In this document: positions 8,296 through 16,273 of the stretch, one piece after another
Position numbering within the stretch: the stretch's first letter is position 1
Layout: every line of letters begins with the position of its first letter
NCBI RefSeq assembly: GCF_000241325.1
Contig: NZ_BAEI01000093.1
Span: forward strand, 1 to 52,975
DNA: 52,975 bases
Direction: 5' to 3'
From: Gordonia polyisoprenivorans NBRC 16320 = JCM 10675
GTDB lineage: Bacteria > Actinomycetota > Actinomycetes > Mycobacteriales > Mycobacteriaceae
Notes under the pieces: generated by a model
The model's input: the letters and a program-made list of their open reading frames with translations, nothing else
What the model was told of the DNA's origin: nothing
Databases searched by the model: none
Translations under genes and position numbers: made by a program

Positions 8296-9792
8296 GTGAA
8301 CAAGACTTCCCGCAGGGATGTTCTGGTGGGTGGGCTCGGACTGATGGGGGCGGGAGTTCTCGCGTCGTGTGGCATCAGGTCGGGGGGCTCCGCGACGTCA
8401 TCGGCCGTATCCGGGTCGTTTGGGGCGCCGCGCCCGATGAACGCGGCAGCCGGGCAGCGGGTGGTCGACGCGTCCTTGACCGCGACCGAGACGACCGTTG
8501 ATCTCGGCTCGGGGGTGACCGCGCGGACCTGGGCCTACGGCGGTGTCGTGCCGGGTAAGGTCGTTCGCGCGAATGCGGGTGACTTCATCCGCGCGAAGGT
8601 GACCAACCGGTTGCCGGCCGACACCACGATCCATTGGCATGGGGTGCAGTTGCGCAATCCTGCCGACGGGGTTCCGGGTGTTACCCAGGACCCGATCGCC
8701 TCCGGTGACACGTTCGTCTATGAGTTCACCGCGCCCAATGCCGGCACCCATTTCTTCCACCCGCACGTCGGCGTGCAGATCGACCGAGGCCTGTATGCGC
8801 CTCTGATCATCGACGACCCGGGCGAACGCGGCGACTACGACGACGAGTGGATCGTCGTGCTCGATGACTGGACCGACGGCGTCGGGCAAAACCCCGACGA
8901 CATCCTCGCCGGCTACCAAGCGCAGAACGGAACGCTCTCCGGCATGGGCGGGATGGGTGGTGGCTCCATGCCCGGGATGGGTGGTTCGTCGAGTTCGCCG
9001 CTTGGCGACGCGGGCGACGTCGACTACCCGTACTACCTGATCAACGGTCGCGTCCCCACCGCACCGACGTCGTTCTCGTCGAAACCGGGTCGCCGCATCC
9101 GGATTCGGTTGATCAACGCCGGCGCGGACACGATCTTCAAGGTCGCCTTGGGCGGTCATCAGATGACGGTGACCCACTCCGACGGCTACCCCGTGGTGCC
9201 GCGCACGACCCGCTCGCTCTACATCGCGATGGGCGAACGGTACGACGTCATCGTCACCGCCGGCGACGGCGTGTTCCCGCTCGTCGCCGACGCCGAGGGA
9301 AAAAGCGGCCAGGCCCTCGCTCTGCTACGCACCGCCGCCGGCACAGCGCCATCGGCCATGGTGCACCCCACCGAACTCGACTCGGCGGCACTGCTGGGGG
9401 CGAGTGATCTCACCGCGGCCGACTCGGCCCAGCTGCCCGCAAAGAATCCCGACGGCACACTCATCGTTCAGCTGGACGGACAGATGACGCCGTATGCCTG
9501 GGGTATCAACGGTAAGAAGTATGGCGCGGACACCCCGATGACCGTTCACGCCGACCAGCGGGTGCGGATGCGCATGACCAACATGACAGCGATGGTGCAT
9601 CCGATGCACATCCACGGGCACAGCTGGGCGCTGCCGGCCAGTGGCGGGCTACGTAAGGACACCGTGCTGATCCGGCCGATGGAGACGATCGTGGCCGACT
9701 TCCAGGCCGACAACCCCGGCGACTGGGCCTTCCACTGCCACAACATCTATCACGCCGAGGTGGGGATGATGACCACCGTCAGATACACGTGA
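8296..9792 (+). CDS. Exported multicopper oxidase (MmcO/CopO-like lipoprotein)
   Basis: Starting from GTG 8296, with GGAAAGG eight bases upstream, the protein has 498 residues. The N-terminus has a twin-arginine-like SRRD, a hydrophobic stretch and a lipobox-like LASC, so it is probably exported by Tat and lipid-anchored. Copper sites are HWHG (His113, 115), HFFHPH (152-157, with Phe-Phe and Pro where many oxidases have other residues), HPMHIHGH (435-442) and HCHNIYHAEVGM (480-491; Cys481, His486, axial Met491). A Met/Gly-rich loop (about residues 216-236) resembles the Cu+ binding insert of cuprous oxidases. It likely oxidises Cu+ outside the membrane. An ATG-containing frame extending upstream to 8128 crosses the promoter and is rejected. 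Confidence 0.9.
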   Translation: MNKTSRRDVLVGGLGLMGAGVLASCGIRSGGSATSSAVSGSFGAPRPMNAAAGQRVVDASLTATETTVDLGSGVTARTWAYGGVVPGKVVRANAGDFIRAKVTNRLPADTTIHWHGVQLRNPADGVPGVTQDPIASGDTFVYEFTAPNAGTHFFHPHVGVQIDRGLYAPLIIDDPGERGDYDDEWIVVLDDWTDGVGQNPDDILAGYQAQNGTLSGMGGMGGGSMPGMGGSSSSPLGDAGDVDYPYYLINGRVPTAPTSFSSKPGRRIRIRLINAGADTIFKVALGGHQMTVTHSDGYPVVPRTTRSLYIAMGERYDVIVTAGDGVFPLVADAEGKSGQALALLRTAAGTAPSAMVHPTELDSAALLGASDLTAADSAQLPAKNPDGTLIVQLDGQMTPYAWGINGKKYGADTPMTVHADQRVRMRMTNMTAMVHPMHIHGHSWALPASGGLRKDTVLIRPMETIVADFQADNPGDWAFHCHNIYHAEVGMMTTVRYT

Positions 9793-9809
9793 GCACCGAC
9801 ACGGTCATC

Positions 9810-9830
9810 ACCCGCCGAGCGGACGCGGGT
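9810..9830. terminator. Possible bidirectional terminator
   Basis: ACCCGC and GCGGGT form a 6-bp stem with a 9-base loop in the 37-base gap between the convergent oxidase and cupredoxin genes. The right arm reaches the cupredoxin stop codon. There is no U tract, which is common for actinobacterial terminators, so support is modest. Confidence 0.35.
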
Positions 9831-10555
9831 CACCCAGCAGGAGGAGTCGTCGACGGTGACGCGTTGGTGACGTCGAGTTCGGCGTACATTCCCGCGCCGT
9901 AGTGGCCGGCGATGTTGCAGACCAACTCATAACGTCCGGCGGGCAGGTTGATCGTGGTCCAGCCGGTCTCGCCGGCTGTGATGCCGTCCCCTTGCCCAGC
10001 GCCACACGACCGGGAGGCCTCCCCCAGACTGCCGGCCTCATCGACCTTGCCGTCCGACCCGATGGTGCGCTGACCGGGCTGCTGCCCGTCGGCGAGCGGG
10101 AGCACCACCAGCTCGTGGGTCAGCCAGCCGGAGTTGAGCACTCGGAACAACACCTCACCCGCAGGAACGGAAGTCGGATTGACCGCGACATGCATCATCC
10201 CCGGACGGCCCATGATGCCCATGTTCGGCCACTGGAACTGACCCTGCACCGGCCCGTACCCGCCGTTCCCGCCCCGGCCCATCATGCCGCCCATGTCGGC
10301 GAGGGTGACGTCGACCACAGTGCCGGGCAAGCCCGGCACGCTACACGACGACGATGACGTGCCCGGGTACCCGCCCATCATGCCCTGGCCCAAGCCGGCG
10401 CCATACGCTCCGCTCGGATATGGACCGGTGAAGGCCGGCGACGTGGTGGTGTTGTCCGGTCGGACAGCGTAGATGACTGCCGTGGTTCCGATTCCGAGCA
10501 CCAGCGATGCGATCACGATGCCGAAGATGGTCCACAGCCGACGACGTGAGCCCAT
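9830..10555 (-). CDS. Membrane-anchored cupredoxin (type 1 copper protein)
   Basis: The 241-residue protein has an N-terminal membrane anchor (about residues 8-31), then a Gly/Met-rich region with MGGMMGRGG and NMGIMGRPGMM that could bind Cu+. A C-terminal cupredoxin domain (about 120-230) has the full type 1 ligand set: His147 in THELVV, Cys213, His218 and Met223 in VCNIAGHYGAGM, spaced C-x4-H-x4-M. It resembles sulfocyanin or plastocyanin-like domains. It likely binds or passes copper electrons outside the membrane. It starts five bases after the upstream SHOCT gene stops, so the two form an operon converging on the multicopper oxidase. Confidence 0.85.
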   Translation of the reverse strand: MGSRRRLWTIFGIVIASLVLGIGTTAVIYAVRPDNTTTSPAFTGPYPSGAYGAGLGQGMMGGYPGTSSSSCSVPGLPGTVVDVTLADMGGMMGRGGNGGYGPVQGQFQWPNMGIMGRPGMMHVAVNPTSVPAGEVLFRVLNSGWLTHELVVLPLADGQQPGQRTIGSDGKVDEAGSLGEASRSCGAGQGDGITAGETGWTTINLPAGRYELVCNIAGHYGAGMYAELDVTNASPSTTPPAG

Positions 10556-10560
10556 CGCGG

Positions 10561-10851
10561 TCAGCGGTGTTCTCGCAGCGCTGTCATGCGCTTGCGGTAT
10601 TCGTCTTCATCGATCTCGCCGCGCGCGAACCGTTCGCCGAGCACGTCTTCGGCCCTCGACGGTCCAGGGCCGGGCTGGCCGGGTCCGGGCACTCCGCCGG
10701 AGTGGTGGCGCGGCCCCGAGAAATAGCGGATCGCCAGCACGACGGCCGTGATCACGGCCGCCCAGAAGAGCACCATCATGCTCGCCATCAGGATCCAGCC
10801 GCCCCAGCCCCAGCTATTGCCCCACATGTAGCCGTTGTCGTACATCGTCAC
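10561..10851 (-). CDS. Small SHOCT-domain membrane protein
   Basis: About 96 residues: a Trp/Gly/Asn-rich exterior N-terminus, one transmembrane helix (ILMASMMVLFWAAVITAVVLAI), a Gly/Pro linker and a C-terminal SHOCT motif (GERFARGEIDEDEYRKRM). The GTG at 10851 is preferred because AGAAGG lies six bases upstream; ATG at 10845 is the alternative, and a frame continuing to 10950 lacks support. It resembles the SHOCT protein at 5291, with the motif FARGEID nearly identical. It is the first gene of the cupredoxin operon. Copper-associated function is inferred from context only. Confidence 0.75.
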   Translation of the reverse strand: MTMYDNGYMWGNSWGWGGWILMASMMVLFWAAVITAVVLAIRYFSGPRHHSGGVPGPGQPGPGPSRAEDVLGERFARGEIDEDEYRKRMTALREHR

Positions 10852-11247
10852 CGCAACCCTTCTCGCGCTTGCCTGCACAACCTGATGCTCATGATTCCAG
10901 CTTGCTCTCGGCGGGGCAGCACTGTCGAGGGACGTTGGTCCGCACGTCACACCCAGAGTGACCGATACGCAACGCCTGTCCGATCTGCCAAGGGGGCTCT
11001 CACTCGCATGCCGCGACTTTGGTGGGTGCCACTTCCGTAAGATCTACCACATGCTGCTCGTGGGAACTCGAGACAAAGTGATACGAGTGCTTACCAGTCA
11101 AGGGTGACGACTATCGTCACCTCCGGCGCACCATCACTACAAGAACGAACTCGCGCTCGAAGCACTGTGACGTCAACCCGGATTCGAAGTGAAAGAGCTT
11201 GTGTCGTAATCTCTTCACCCGTGTCTCTTCTCGCTGCTGGTGCTCTC
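10852..11247. other. Intergenic region with one palindrome
   Basis: This is a divergent region between the SHOCT-cupredoxin operon (minus) and the next plus-strand gene. No CTTCA tandem box of the type found at 5200 and 8065 was seen. The only clear structure is the palindrome at 11103-11121. Confidence 0.4.
11103..11121. promoter_or_regulatory. 19-bp palindrome GGTGACGA-CTA-TCGTCACC
   Basis: A perfect inverted repeat with 8-bp arms and a 3-bp centre, 127 bases before the likely start of the following gene. There is no T run after it and no gene ends here, so a repressor or regulator operator is more likely than a terminator. No cognate regulator can be named. Confidence 0.45.
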
Positions 11248-11829
11248 ATGACCGACGTCGCTGTGTCCCGATGTGTGTGGTGCTCGTCCCTTGAAGACGT
11301 TGCGGTTTATCGCCATGAACCACGGTGCGGGCGCTGCCGCGCCGCGGAACAAACTGTTGCCGAGGCCCGTCACTTCATCCGCTTATACGGTCTGCGTCCT
11401 CTGGGTGCGTCCCTGGAGTCCGAGGATGACGAAGAGCGGGAGCATCGGGTCGCTTTCCGCGAGGCGTCCGCAGAGCTGAGGCGGATCCGGACAGAGACCC
11501 CGAAGACGCGTAAACCTTCCGCGGTGCGGCGAGCCGGCGGCACCACGTCCGCGCCAGTCGTCGCGAAAGTGAATGGTAAGTCAACCGGCGCGGCGCGGAA
11601 GGTCGGTTCCGGGGCCGACTCGACCGGCATTTCCCGGCCTGGCGCCACTGAACTCATGAGTCGGGCCGAGAGCCTCTTGGCGCAGCTCGCCGAGATCGAG
11701 GGCCGACTCGAGGTCGCGCTGGAGGACACCGGTCTGAGCGGTAAGGCCAAGGCATCTGACCTGACAGCGAAGCGGGATTCTGTGCTGCGTATGCTCGGCG
11801 CGTTGGAGAAGGCCAAGCGCGCGATGTAG
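11248..11829 (+). CDS. Hypothetical zinc-ribbon-like protein
   Basis: From ATG 11248 the protein has 193 residues. The N-terminus shows CVWC followed by CGRC (about residues 9-12 and 27-30), two knuckles typical of a small zinc ribbon. The middle is charged and Lys/Arg/Ala-rich, probably disordered. The C-terminus (about 135-190) is predicted helical or coiled coil with a LLAQLAEIEGRLEVAL-type heptad pattern. I do not recognise a named family. A zinc-binding or nucleic-acid-associated role is possible. The frame is open back to 11104, but the upstream part covers the palindrome and has atypical composition. Confidence 0.5.
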   Translation: MTDVAVSRCVWCSSLEDVAVYRHEPRCGRCRAAEQTVAEARHFIRLYGLRPLGASLESEDDEEREHRVAFREASAELRRIRTETPKTRKPSAVRRAGGTTSAPVVAKVNGKSTGAARKVGSGADSTGISRPGATELMSRAESLLAQLAEIEGRLEVALEDTGLSGKAKASDLTAKRDSVLRMLGALEKAKRAM

Positions 11830-11905
11830 GACACCCCGCCAGTGGTGCCACCCAGGCGTCGGGTTACGGACCGTCCGGCGATTCGAGACCGGCTACCTCG
11901 CCCGG

Positions 11906-12445
11906 TTGGGAGAGCCGACCATCGACACCGCTGTCTGGTTCGTCGAGTGGTGTCGCAGCAACCTCGACCAAGCGCAGGTGCTGCGCGCCGGGATGCGAAC
12001 CTTTGGACCCGATGACTGGTCAGCCGACGACCGGGCTGCCGCCGACCAGACAGCGATACTGCACACAGTCCTCAATGCGCTCAAGGTACTGGCTCAACAG
12101 GCGGCCGCTAGTGAAGATCAAGTGGTCTTCGCCATTCTGGAGCTTCCTGTCGCTGTCGTGAGGCGGCGTCTCGAAGACGGTAGGCCGCCTGGGGTTCGCG
12201 AGGCCGAGCTGATCCGCAGCCTTGCACCCTCATCCTCACACAGCGGCGACGGTAATCCCCACCGCCAGACTCACTTCCAAACAACATCCCGATCGCCCAT
12301 GCCCGCCCGCTCTTCCATGACGGGTTCGTCGCGGCACGAGTCAACGAACAAGACCAAGGACCACCAGCGCAATGCGCCGGTGGCCATAGCAGCTATTCTC
12401 CTCACCATCAGTCGTCTCAATGCACGTGAACTGGGACGAGTCTAA
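11906..12445 (+). CDS. Hypothetical protein, C-terminus doubtful
   Basis: The 179-residue frame begins GEPTIDTAVWFVEW and looks protein-like to about residue 105, with helical, acidic and Trp-containing segments. After about residue 108 it becomes Ser/Pro/His-rich and resembles non-coding frame. The real gene may therefore be shorter and frameshifted, or this is a decaying gene. No domain is recognised. It follows the zinc-ribbon-like gene by 76 bases on the same strand. Confidence 0.35.
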   Translation: MGEPTIDTAVWFVEWCRSNLDQAQVLRAGMRTFGPDDWSADDRAAADQTAILHTVLNALKVLAQQAAASEDQVVFAILELPVAVVRRRLEDGRPPGVREAELIRSLAPSSSHSGDGNPHRQTHFQTTSRSPMPARSSMTGSSRHESTNKTKDHQRNAPVAIAAILLTISRLNARELGRV

Positions 12446-12481
12446 ACGAGCGGAAAACGCTTTCCCGACAACGTAATACGC

Positions 12482-13126
12482 TTATTGATCGTGCTTCGCG
12501 GCGTCTATTTCAACGCGTGCGGCAAGGGTAGAGTGTCCGGCCCCGGCGAGGTCGGATAGGGCGTCCGCCCGGCCGCTGATTGCCATCATGATCGCCTCGG
12601 CGGGTCCACGGACTTCTTGTCCTTGTCCGTGGGCCCAGTCGAGGTCGGTGGCCACGAGCCGGAGTCCCTTGATCCGCTTGTGGGCGCCGAGCCGCGGATT
12701 GGACGGGACTGCGGCGATCACCGTCGCAAGGCGTTCGCTGGGGATAGTGCGCGGTTGGTCGAGGGCGCGGCGAATGTCCTGGTGATGGATGGTCCCGTCG
12801 ACGAGACCGATCATGCCGCCCAGTCCGGCGGTCAGGCCCGCTGGCGTGAGGCGCTGTTCGAACGTCTCAAGCAGTTCGGTCGCCGACAGATGGCGGTACT
12901 CCTCAACTCCTGCCTCGTTAGCCCAGATGAGACGGCCCTTGACGAGCCTCTTGGTCATGCCGACGATCCCGAGGTCGTCGTAGCTGATCATGTGCGCGGC
13001 TACGTCTTTGACCGACCAGCCGCGGCACAGGCTCGGGGCGTTCCACTGCTCTGGTGTCAACGTGCGCAGGAAGTCGAGTAGGTCGCTGCGTTCGTCGCGC
13101 GCCATGAGGACCGCAGGCTTAGGCAT
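12482..13126 (-). CDS. Maleylpyruvate isomerase-type mycothiol-dependent (DinB-fold) protein
   Basis: This 214-residue protein has the N-terminal pattern of the mycothiol-dependent maleylpyruvate isomerase family: SLCRGWSVKDVAAHMISYDD (conserved Trp, then metal-ligand His in AAHM), and a downstream DGTIHHQDIRRAL segment supplying the remaining His ligands of the DinB-like four-helix bundle. Such enzymes use mycothiol, the actinobacterial thiol, but most members have unknown substrates. It is the last gene of an ArsR-SRPBCC-DinB operon, starting three bases after the SRPBCC stop. Family assignment is sound; reaction unknown. Confidence 0.8.
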   Translation of the reverse strand: MPKPAVLMARDERSDLLDFLRTLTPEQWNAPSLCRGWSVKDVAAHMISYDDLGIVGMTKRLVKGRLIWANEAGVEEYRHLSATELLETFEQRLTPAGLTAGLGGMIGLVDGTIHHQDIRRALDQPRTIPSERLATVIAAVPSNPRLGAHKRIKGLRLVATDLDWAHGQGQEVRGPAEAIMMAISGRADALSDLAGAGHSTLAARVEIDAAKHDQ

Positions 13127-13129
13127 GGT

Positions 13130-13618
13130 TCATGCGTCGTCTCGGAGCGACACCGTGATGTCGCGGTAACGCTGGAGGTAGAGCGGCCAGCCTGCGTCGT
13201 CGTCCACTCCGTCGCGGACCGCTTCCCAGCCGGGGCCGTGGCGGTCGAGGTGGCGGTGTTCGAGTTCCACGCGGGTGAAGGACTCCCCCTCGGGCAAGAA
13301 ACGGATCTCGACCTCGCTGGTGCGGGTCGGGTCAGACTCGATCTGCCACGTAGGGCTGATATCCCAGGTGAATACGAGCCGCCAGGGGCGGTCGAAGACG
13401 ACCACGCGGGCCCACCGGCATTCCGATCCGTCCTCGCCGCGGTCGATGATCGCGCCGCCCTCCCAGGGTTCGAGCACCGTCTCGACAATCGGCGACGACA
13501 GGAGATTGTGCTCGGGCGGCTTGAAGTCGCCGAGCCGCTCGGTGAACGCCGAGAACGCGGCGGGCGGAGTGACAGGCACCACGATCGAGCGACGGACTGT
13601 CGGGTCGAGCTGAGTCAC
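13130..13618 (-). CDS. SRPBCC (AHSA1-like) protein
   Basis: The 162-residue protein matches the START/SRPBCC Aha1-like family: an N-terminal SIVVPVTPPAAFSAFTE segment, a central WEGGAIIDRGEDGSE strand region and a C-terminal helix (GWEAVRDGVDD...WPLYLQRY). These single-domain proteins form a deep hydrophobic cavity for a small ligand. The GTG start overlaps the stop of the ArsR gene by four bases (GTGA), so the pair is translationally coupled. ArsR regulators paired with SRPBCC proteins are common in actinobacteria; ligand and role are not known. Confidence 0.8.
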   Translation of the reverse strand: MTQLDPTVRRSIVVPVTPPAAFSAFTERLGDFKPPEHNLLSSPIVETVLEPWEGGAIIDRGEDGSECRWARVVVFDRPWRLVFTWDISPTWQIESDPTRTSEVEIRFLPEGESFTRVELEHRHLDRHGPGWEAVRDGVDDDAGWPLYLQRYRDITVSLRDDA

Positions 13619-13959
13619 CGGCGGCCTCCGATAGTCGGGTCGACGCCCGCCTGGGTGTCGAGAGATGCTGCAAACCCGGTCAATGCGCGTCCCCAGAAGG
13701 TATCAAGCTGGTCCTTCAACGCGATCAATGCAGTTTCGTCGACCGAGTAGATGCGGCGAGTGCCCCGCTCCTCGTCGACCACTACCCCGGCCTCTTTGAG
13801 GACCTTCAGATGCTGGGACACTGCGGGTCGGCTGATGGGCAGTTGCTCAGCCAACTCCCCCACGGCCAAGGGCGTGCGAGCCAGCAACGCCAGGATGTCT
13901 CGCCGTGAAGCATCACTGAGCAGGCCCCAGGCAACAGCACCCTGTTCGTAAGTTGTCAC
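13615..13959 (-). CDS. ArsR-family transcriptional regulator
   Basis: The 114-residue winged-helix protein carries the ArsR signature: LLSDASRRDILALLARTPLAVGELAEQL, recognition helix SRPAVSQHLKVLKEAGVV and the wing EERGTRRIYSV. No Cys-rich metal site is seen, so it probably does not sense metal. It starts with GTG at 13959 without a ribosome binding site, so the message may be leaderless. A perfect palindrome at 13965-13980 lies where the -10 region of a leaderless promoter would be, suggesting autorepression of the whole operon. Confidence 0.85.
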   Translation of the reverse strand: MTTYEQGAVAWGLLSDASRRDILALLARTPLAVGELAEQLPISRPAVSQHLKVLKEAGVVVDEERGTRRIYSVDETALIALKDQLDTFWGRALTGFAASLDTQAGVDPTIGGRR

Positions 13960-13964
13960 GAACG

Positions 13965-13980
13965 GTAAGTATCGACTTAC
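13965..13980. promoter_or_regulatory. Operator palindrome of ArsR operon A
   Basis: GTAAGT-ATCG-ACTTAC is a perfect inverted repeat with 6-bp arms and a 4-bp centre, ending five bases before the regulator start. Another half-site-like CGTAAGTTG occurs inside the first codons (13948-13954). The location and symmetry fit an ArsR dimer operator. Confidence 0.65.
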
Positions 13981-14469
13981 GTCGGGGCCGTGTCAACAGA
14001 TTTGGGCAAGTTCCCGCCCTGAAGCCCCGTTTGAACTGTGAATACTATTCGTCTCAACGCAGGTCGCAGCACTAGTAGTCGGCACTTGACCACGGCACGC
14101 GGTCGACTGGTTGGCTCTCTATTCTCTCGTCGAAAAAATGGAGGGCGGAATGCCGCGGATCGTCGACGATCAGGTGACTGCCCGCATTGCTGCGAATCTA
14201 CTGTGCGTACTACCTTCGTCGTACGCTACGCTGCCGACTGGTTCGCATTCGTTCGTATCTTTCGGACCATCTCGGATTCCGTTCGCTTATAGACAACTGA
14301 GGTTGGGAGATGATCGCCCCCGATGCACGGCCATGCGACAAGTATCTGTTCGCTGGCAATAGAAAGGGTGCGCATCCGGCGGTCCAGGAGGAATTCAAAC
14401 AGGGCGAAAGGATCGGCGGGATGTTGAACGCGTATCAAGTGATATCCAACGAAGCCTTCCGGACGTGAT
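13981..14469. other. Intergenic region without recognisable gene
   Basis: About 490 bases with lower GC than the surroundings. Short frames on both strands have no recognisable domain and no ribosome binding site. It may hold a degraded gene or simply the promoter of the next gene. Confidence 0.4.
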
Positions 14470-15000
14470 ATGAGCGGGGAGCACGCACCAACCGGGACAT
14501 GGGTCGGGTCGTTCCCCGTTTATGCCGACGGCGGCGTCTTCCTTCGTGGGGATTTCGACTTCGACGAGATGCTCGAACCACAGCCGACCACCTCTTTCGA
14601 CTACAAGATCCTGACGATCGGAGTCGAAACGGCGTGGGTCGCGCTCCGCCGCGACGTAGCGCACCTCGGCCTACGCATCGAGCTTCTCACCGGAGCGCCA
14701 CCTCCCATCCAGCCGAAACATCCGCTCGTTGCCGTCCACCCCCTGGCCCCAGATGAGACAACTCGCGTGTACACGGCCGAGGCGGTACTCACGTTCACCA
14801 CGCCACCCCGGTTGTGGCGCGGCGGGGTGAGCGAGGCCGGGCCCGGAGACCACCCCGTGTTCGGAACTCTTGACATCCCACCTGGCACATACCATTTCCG
14901 GGCCTCCCTGTGGCATCAGAACTGGGTTCTCGATGAGGACCAGGACAATGGCCCACCCGATCTGTATTCGGTCCAGCTCGCCCTTCAGCTGTGGTCATGA
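14470..15000 (+). CDS. Hypothetical protein
   Basis: The 176-residue frame shows normal high-GC third positions and a protein-like pattern of beta-rich segments (VYADGGVFLRGDFDFDEM, TRVYTAEAVLTFTTP, GTYHFRASLWHQNWVLDEDQ). No signal peptide, membrane segment or known domain is recognised. It lies upstream of a GyrI-like protein on the same strand, about 200 bases apart. Coding status is likely; function unknown. Confidence 0.55.
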   Translation: MSGEHAPTGTWVGSFPVYADGGVFLRGDFDFDEMLEPQPTTSFDYKILTIGVETAWVALRRDVAHLGLRIELLTGAPPPIQPKHPLVAVHPLAPDETTRVYTAEAVLTFTTPPRLWRGGVSEAGPGDHPVFGTLDIPPGTYHFRASLWHQNWVLDEDQDNGPPDLYSVQLALQLWS

Positions 15001-15196
15001 GCACCACACCACGAGTACCGGCTCGTGCCTCGTGGCGCTCGCCAACATGCCACTGCTCAGCGACGACGAGATGGACTTTCGGCGCGCAAAACGGCCAGTT
15101 CCTGCGGCGGCAGGAGCAGTCCTTTCCTATTCACTCAGCCTCCTTGAGGCACGTAAGATGTGGCTGGAAACCGCCAGCCGCACAGGTGCAGAACCA

Positions 15197-15814
15197 ATGT
15201 CAAAGACAGATTTCAAAAAGGAGCTGGCCTCCTACCGCGCGAGCTCCAAGGCGTTCGAGATCGTGGAGGTTCCACCACTGCAGTACCTCATGGTCGACGG
15301 CCACGGCAACCCCAACACCGCCCAGGAATACACCGACGCCGTCGCCGCACTGTATTCCGTCGCCTACAAACTCAAGTTCGCGAGCAAGAAAGAGCTCGGC
15401 AAGTATTACGTCGTCATGCCCCTCGAATCGCTCTGGTCGGCCGAGGACATGGACACCTTCACCGACAGTCGCGACAAATCCCAATGGGACTGGACTGCCA
15501 TGATCATGGTGCCCGACTGGATCACCCCCGAGATGTTCGACGCTGCGATAGCCAAGGCCGCCAACAAGAACCCGCCAGCGAGCCTCGACCGGGTGCGATT
15601 GGAGACGCTCCACGAGGGACTCTCCGTTCAGCGGCTCCACATCGGCTCCTACGACGACGAGGCCGGCACGCTGGCTGAGCTGCACCGCACCTTCATCCCG
15701 AGTGCGGGGCTGAAGCCAACCGGCAAACACCACGAGATCTACTTCAACGACTTCCGCAAGGTCGAGCCCGCGAAGCTGCGCACCATCCTCAGGCAGCCCG
15801 TCGAACGAGTGTGA
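15197..15814 (+). CDS. GyrI-like small-molecule-binding domain protein
   Basis: From ATG 15197 (MSKTDFKKELASYRAS) the protein has 205 residues. It matches the stand-alone GyrI-like family: an early VPPLQYLMVDGHGNPN segment, LKFASKKELGKYYVVMPLES, and a late LHIGSYDDEAGTLAELHRTF with H-E-I-YFND near the end. These proteins have the SHS2/GyrI fold seen in gyrase inhibitor and in the ligand-binding part of AraC/MerR regulators, and bind hydrophobic small molecules. The frame is open to 14870, but that part overlaps the upstream gene and has poor composition. A specific role cannot be assigned. Confidence 0.8.
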   Translation: MSKTDFKKELASYRASSKAFEIVEVPPLQYLMVDGHGNPNTAQEYTDAVAALYSVAYKLKFASKKELGKYYVVMPLESLWSAEDMDTFTDSRDKSQWDWTAMIMVPDWITPEMFDAAIAKAANKNPPASLDRVRLETLHEGLSVQRLHIGSYDDEAGTLAELHRTFIPSAGLKPTGKHHEIYFNDFRKVEPAKLRTILRQPVERV

Positions 15815-15855
15815 AGCGGAGCCTTCTGCCCCGGCGCGCTTGGCCTACTGAAGAT

Positions 15856-15884
15856 CCGAGAGTCGCGCCTGGGAAAACTCTCGG
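15856..15884. terminator. Hairpin after GyrI-like gene
   Basis: CCGAGAGT and ACTCTCGG form an 8-bp perfect stem with a 13-base loop, 41 bases after the GyrI-like stop codon. No T run follows. A transcription terminator is the likely use. Confidence 0.45.
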
Positions 15885-15995
15885 CTACTCCCTTGCGGCG
15901 GTGCTCTGGGTCGCGTAATGGACTGCTGCGCAACCATTTACCTATGAACATGAAGGTGAACGTGCCATAACCTCACGTCCAGCGAGGCTACGCAG

Positions 15996-16262
15996 TCAGA
16001 ACGGGACCACAGTTCGCGCCCATTCGACGATGCGAGGATCGTCGAGAGCCGTGGCGACGAGGTCACCGTCGAGCGATTTCCCGGCCTGGGACGGAATGGT
16101 GATCAGGTAGGCGCCTGCACTGCGCGCGGCGGCGACACCCGTGGACGAGTCCTCCAGCGCGACACCGGATTGTGGCGACGCAGACAGCAGCTCGAATGCA
16201 CGCAGGTACAGTTCTGGGTTCGGTTTGGGGGGTTGAGCCAGCGTCGGCCATTCACCAGGCAC
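15996..16262 (-). pseudogene. 3' remnant of a HAD-superfamily hydrolase
   Basis: Reading on the minus strand, the last 88 or so residues of a beta-phosphoglucomutase-like HAD phosphatase are present: motif III KPNPELYLRAFELL with its Lys, and motif IV SGVALEDSSTGVAAARSAGA with the metal-binding Glu-Asp. The first two thirds, including the nucleophile DxDGT motif and cap, are missing. The upstream sequence is occupied by the DUF1772 gene, whose stop lies at 16274. The remnant therefore looks truncated by insertion or deletion and is probably inactive. Confidence 0.7.
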
Positions 16263-16273
16263 TCCACCCGCGG

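Noticed and set aside
5748..8375. 875-residue minus-strand open frame over the copper ATPase
   Set aside because: It is antisense to a clearly conserved P-type ATPase. Its composition (His, Arg, Gly, Asp repeats) is typical of a shadow frame in GC-rich DNA.
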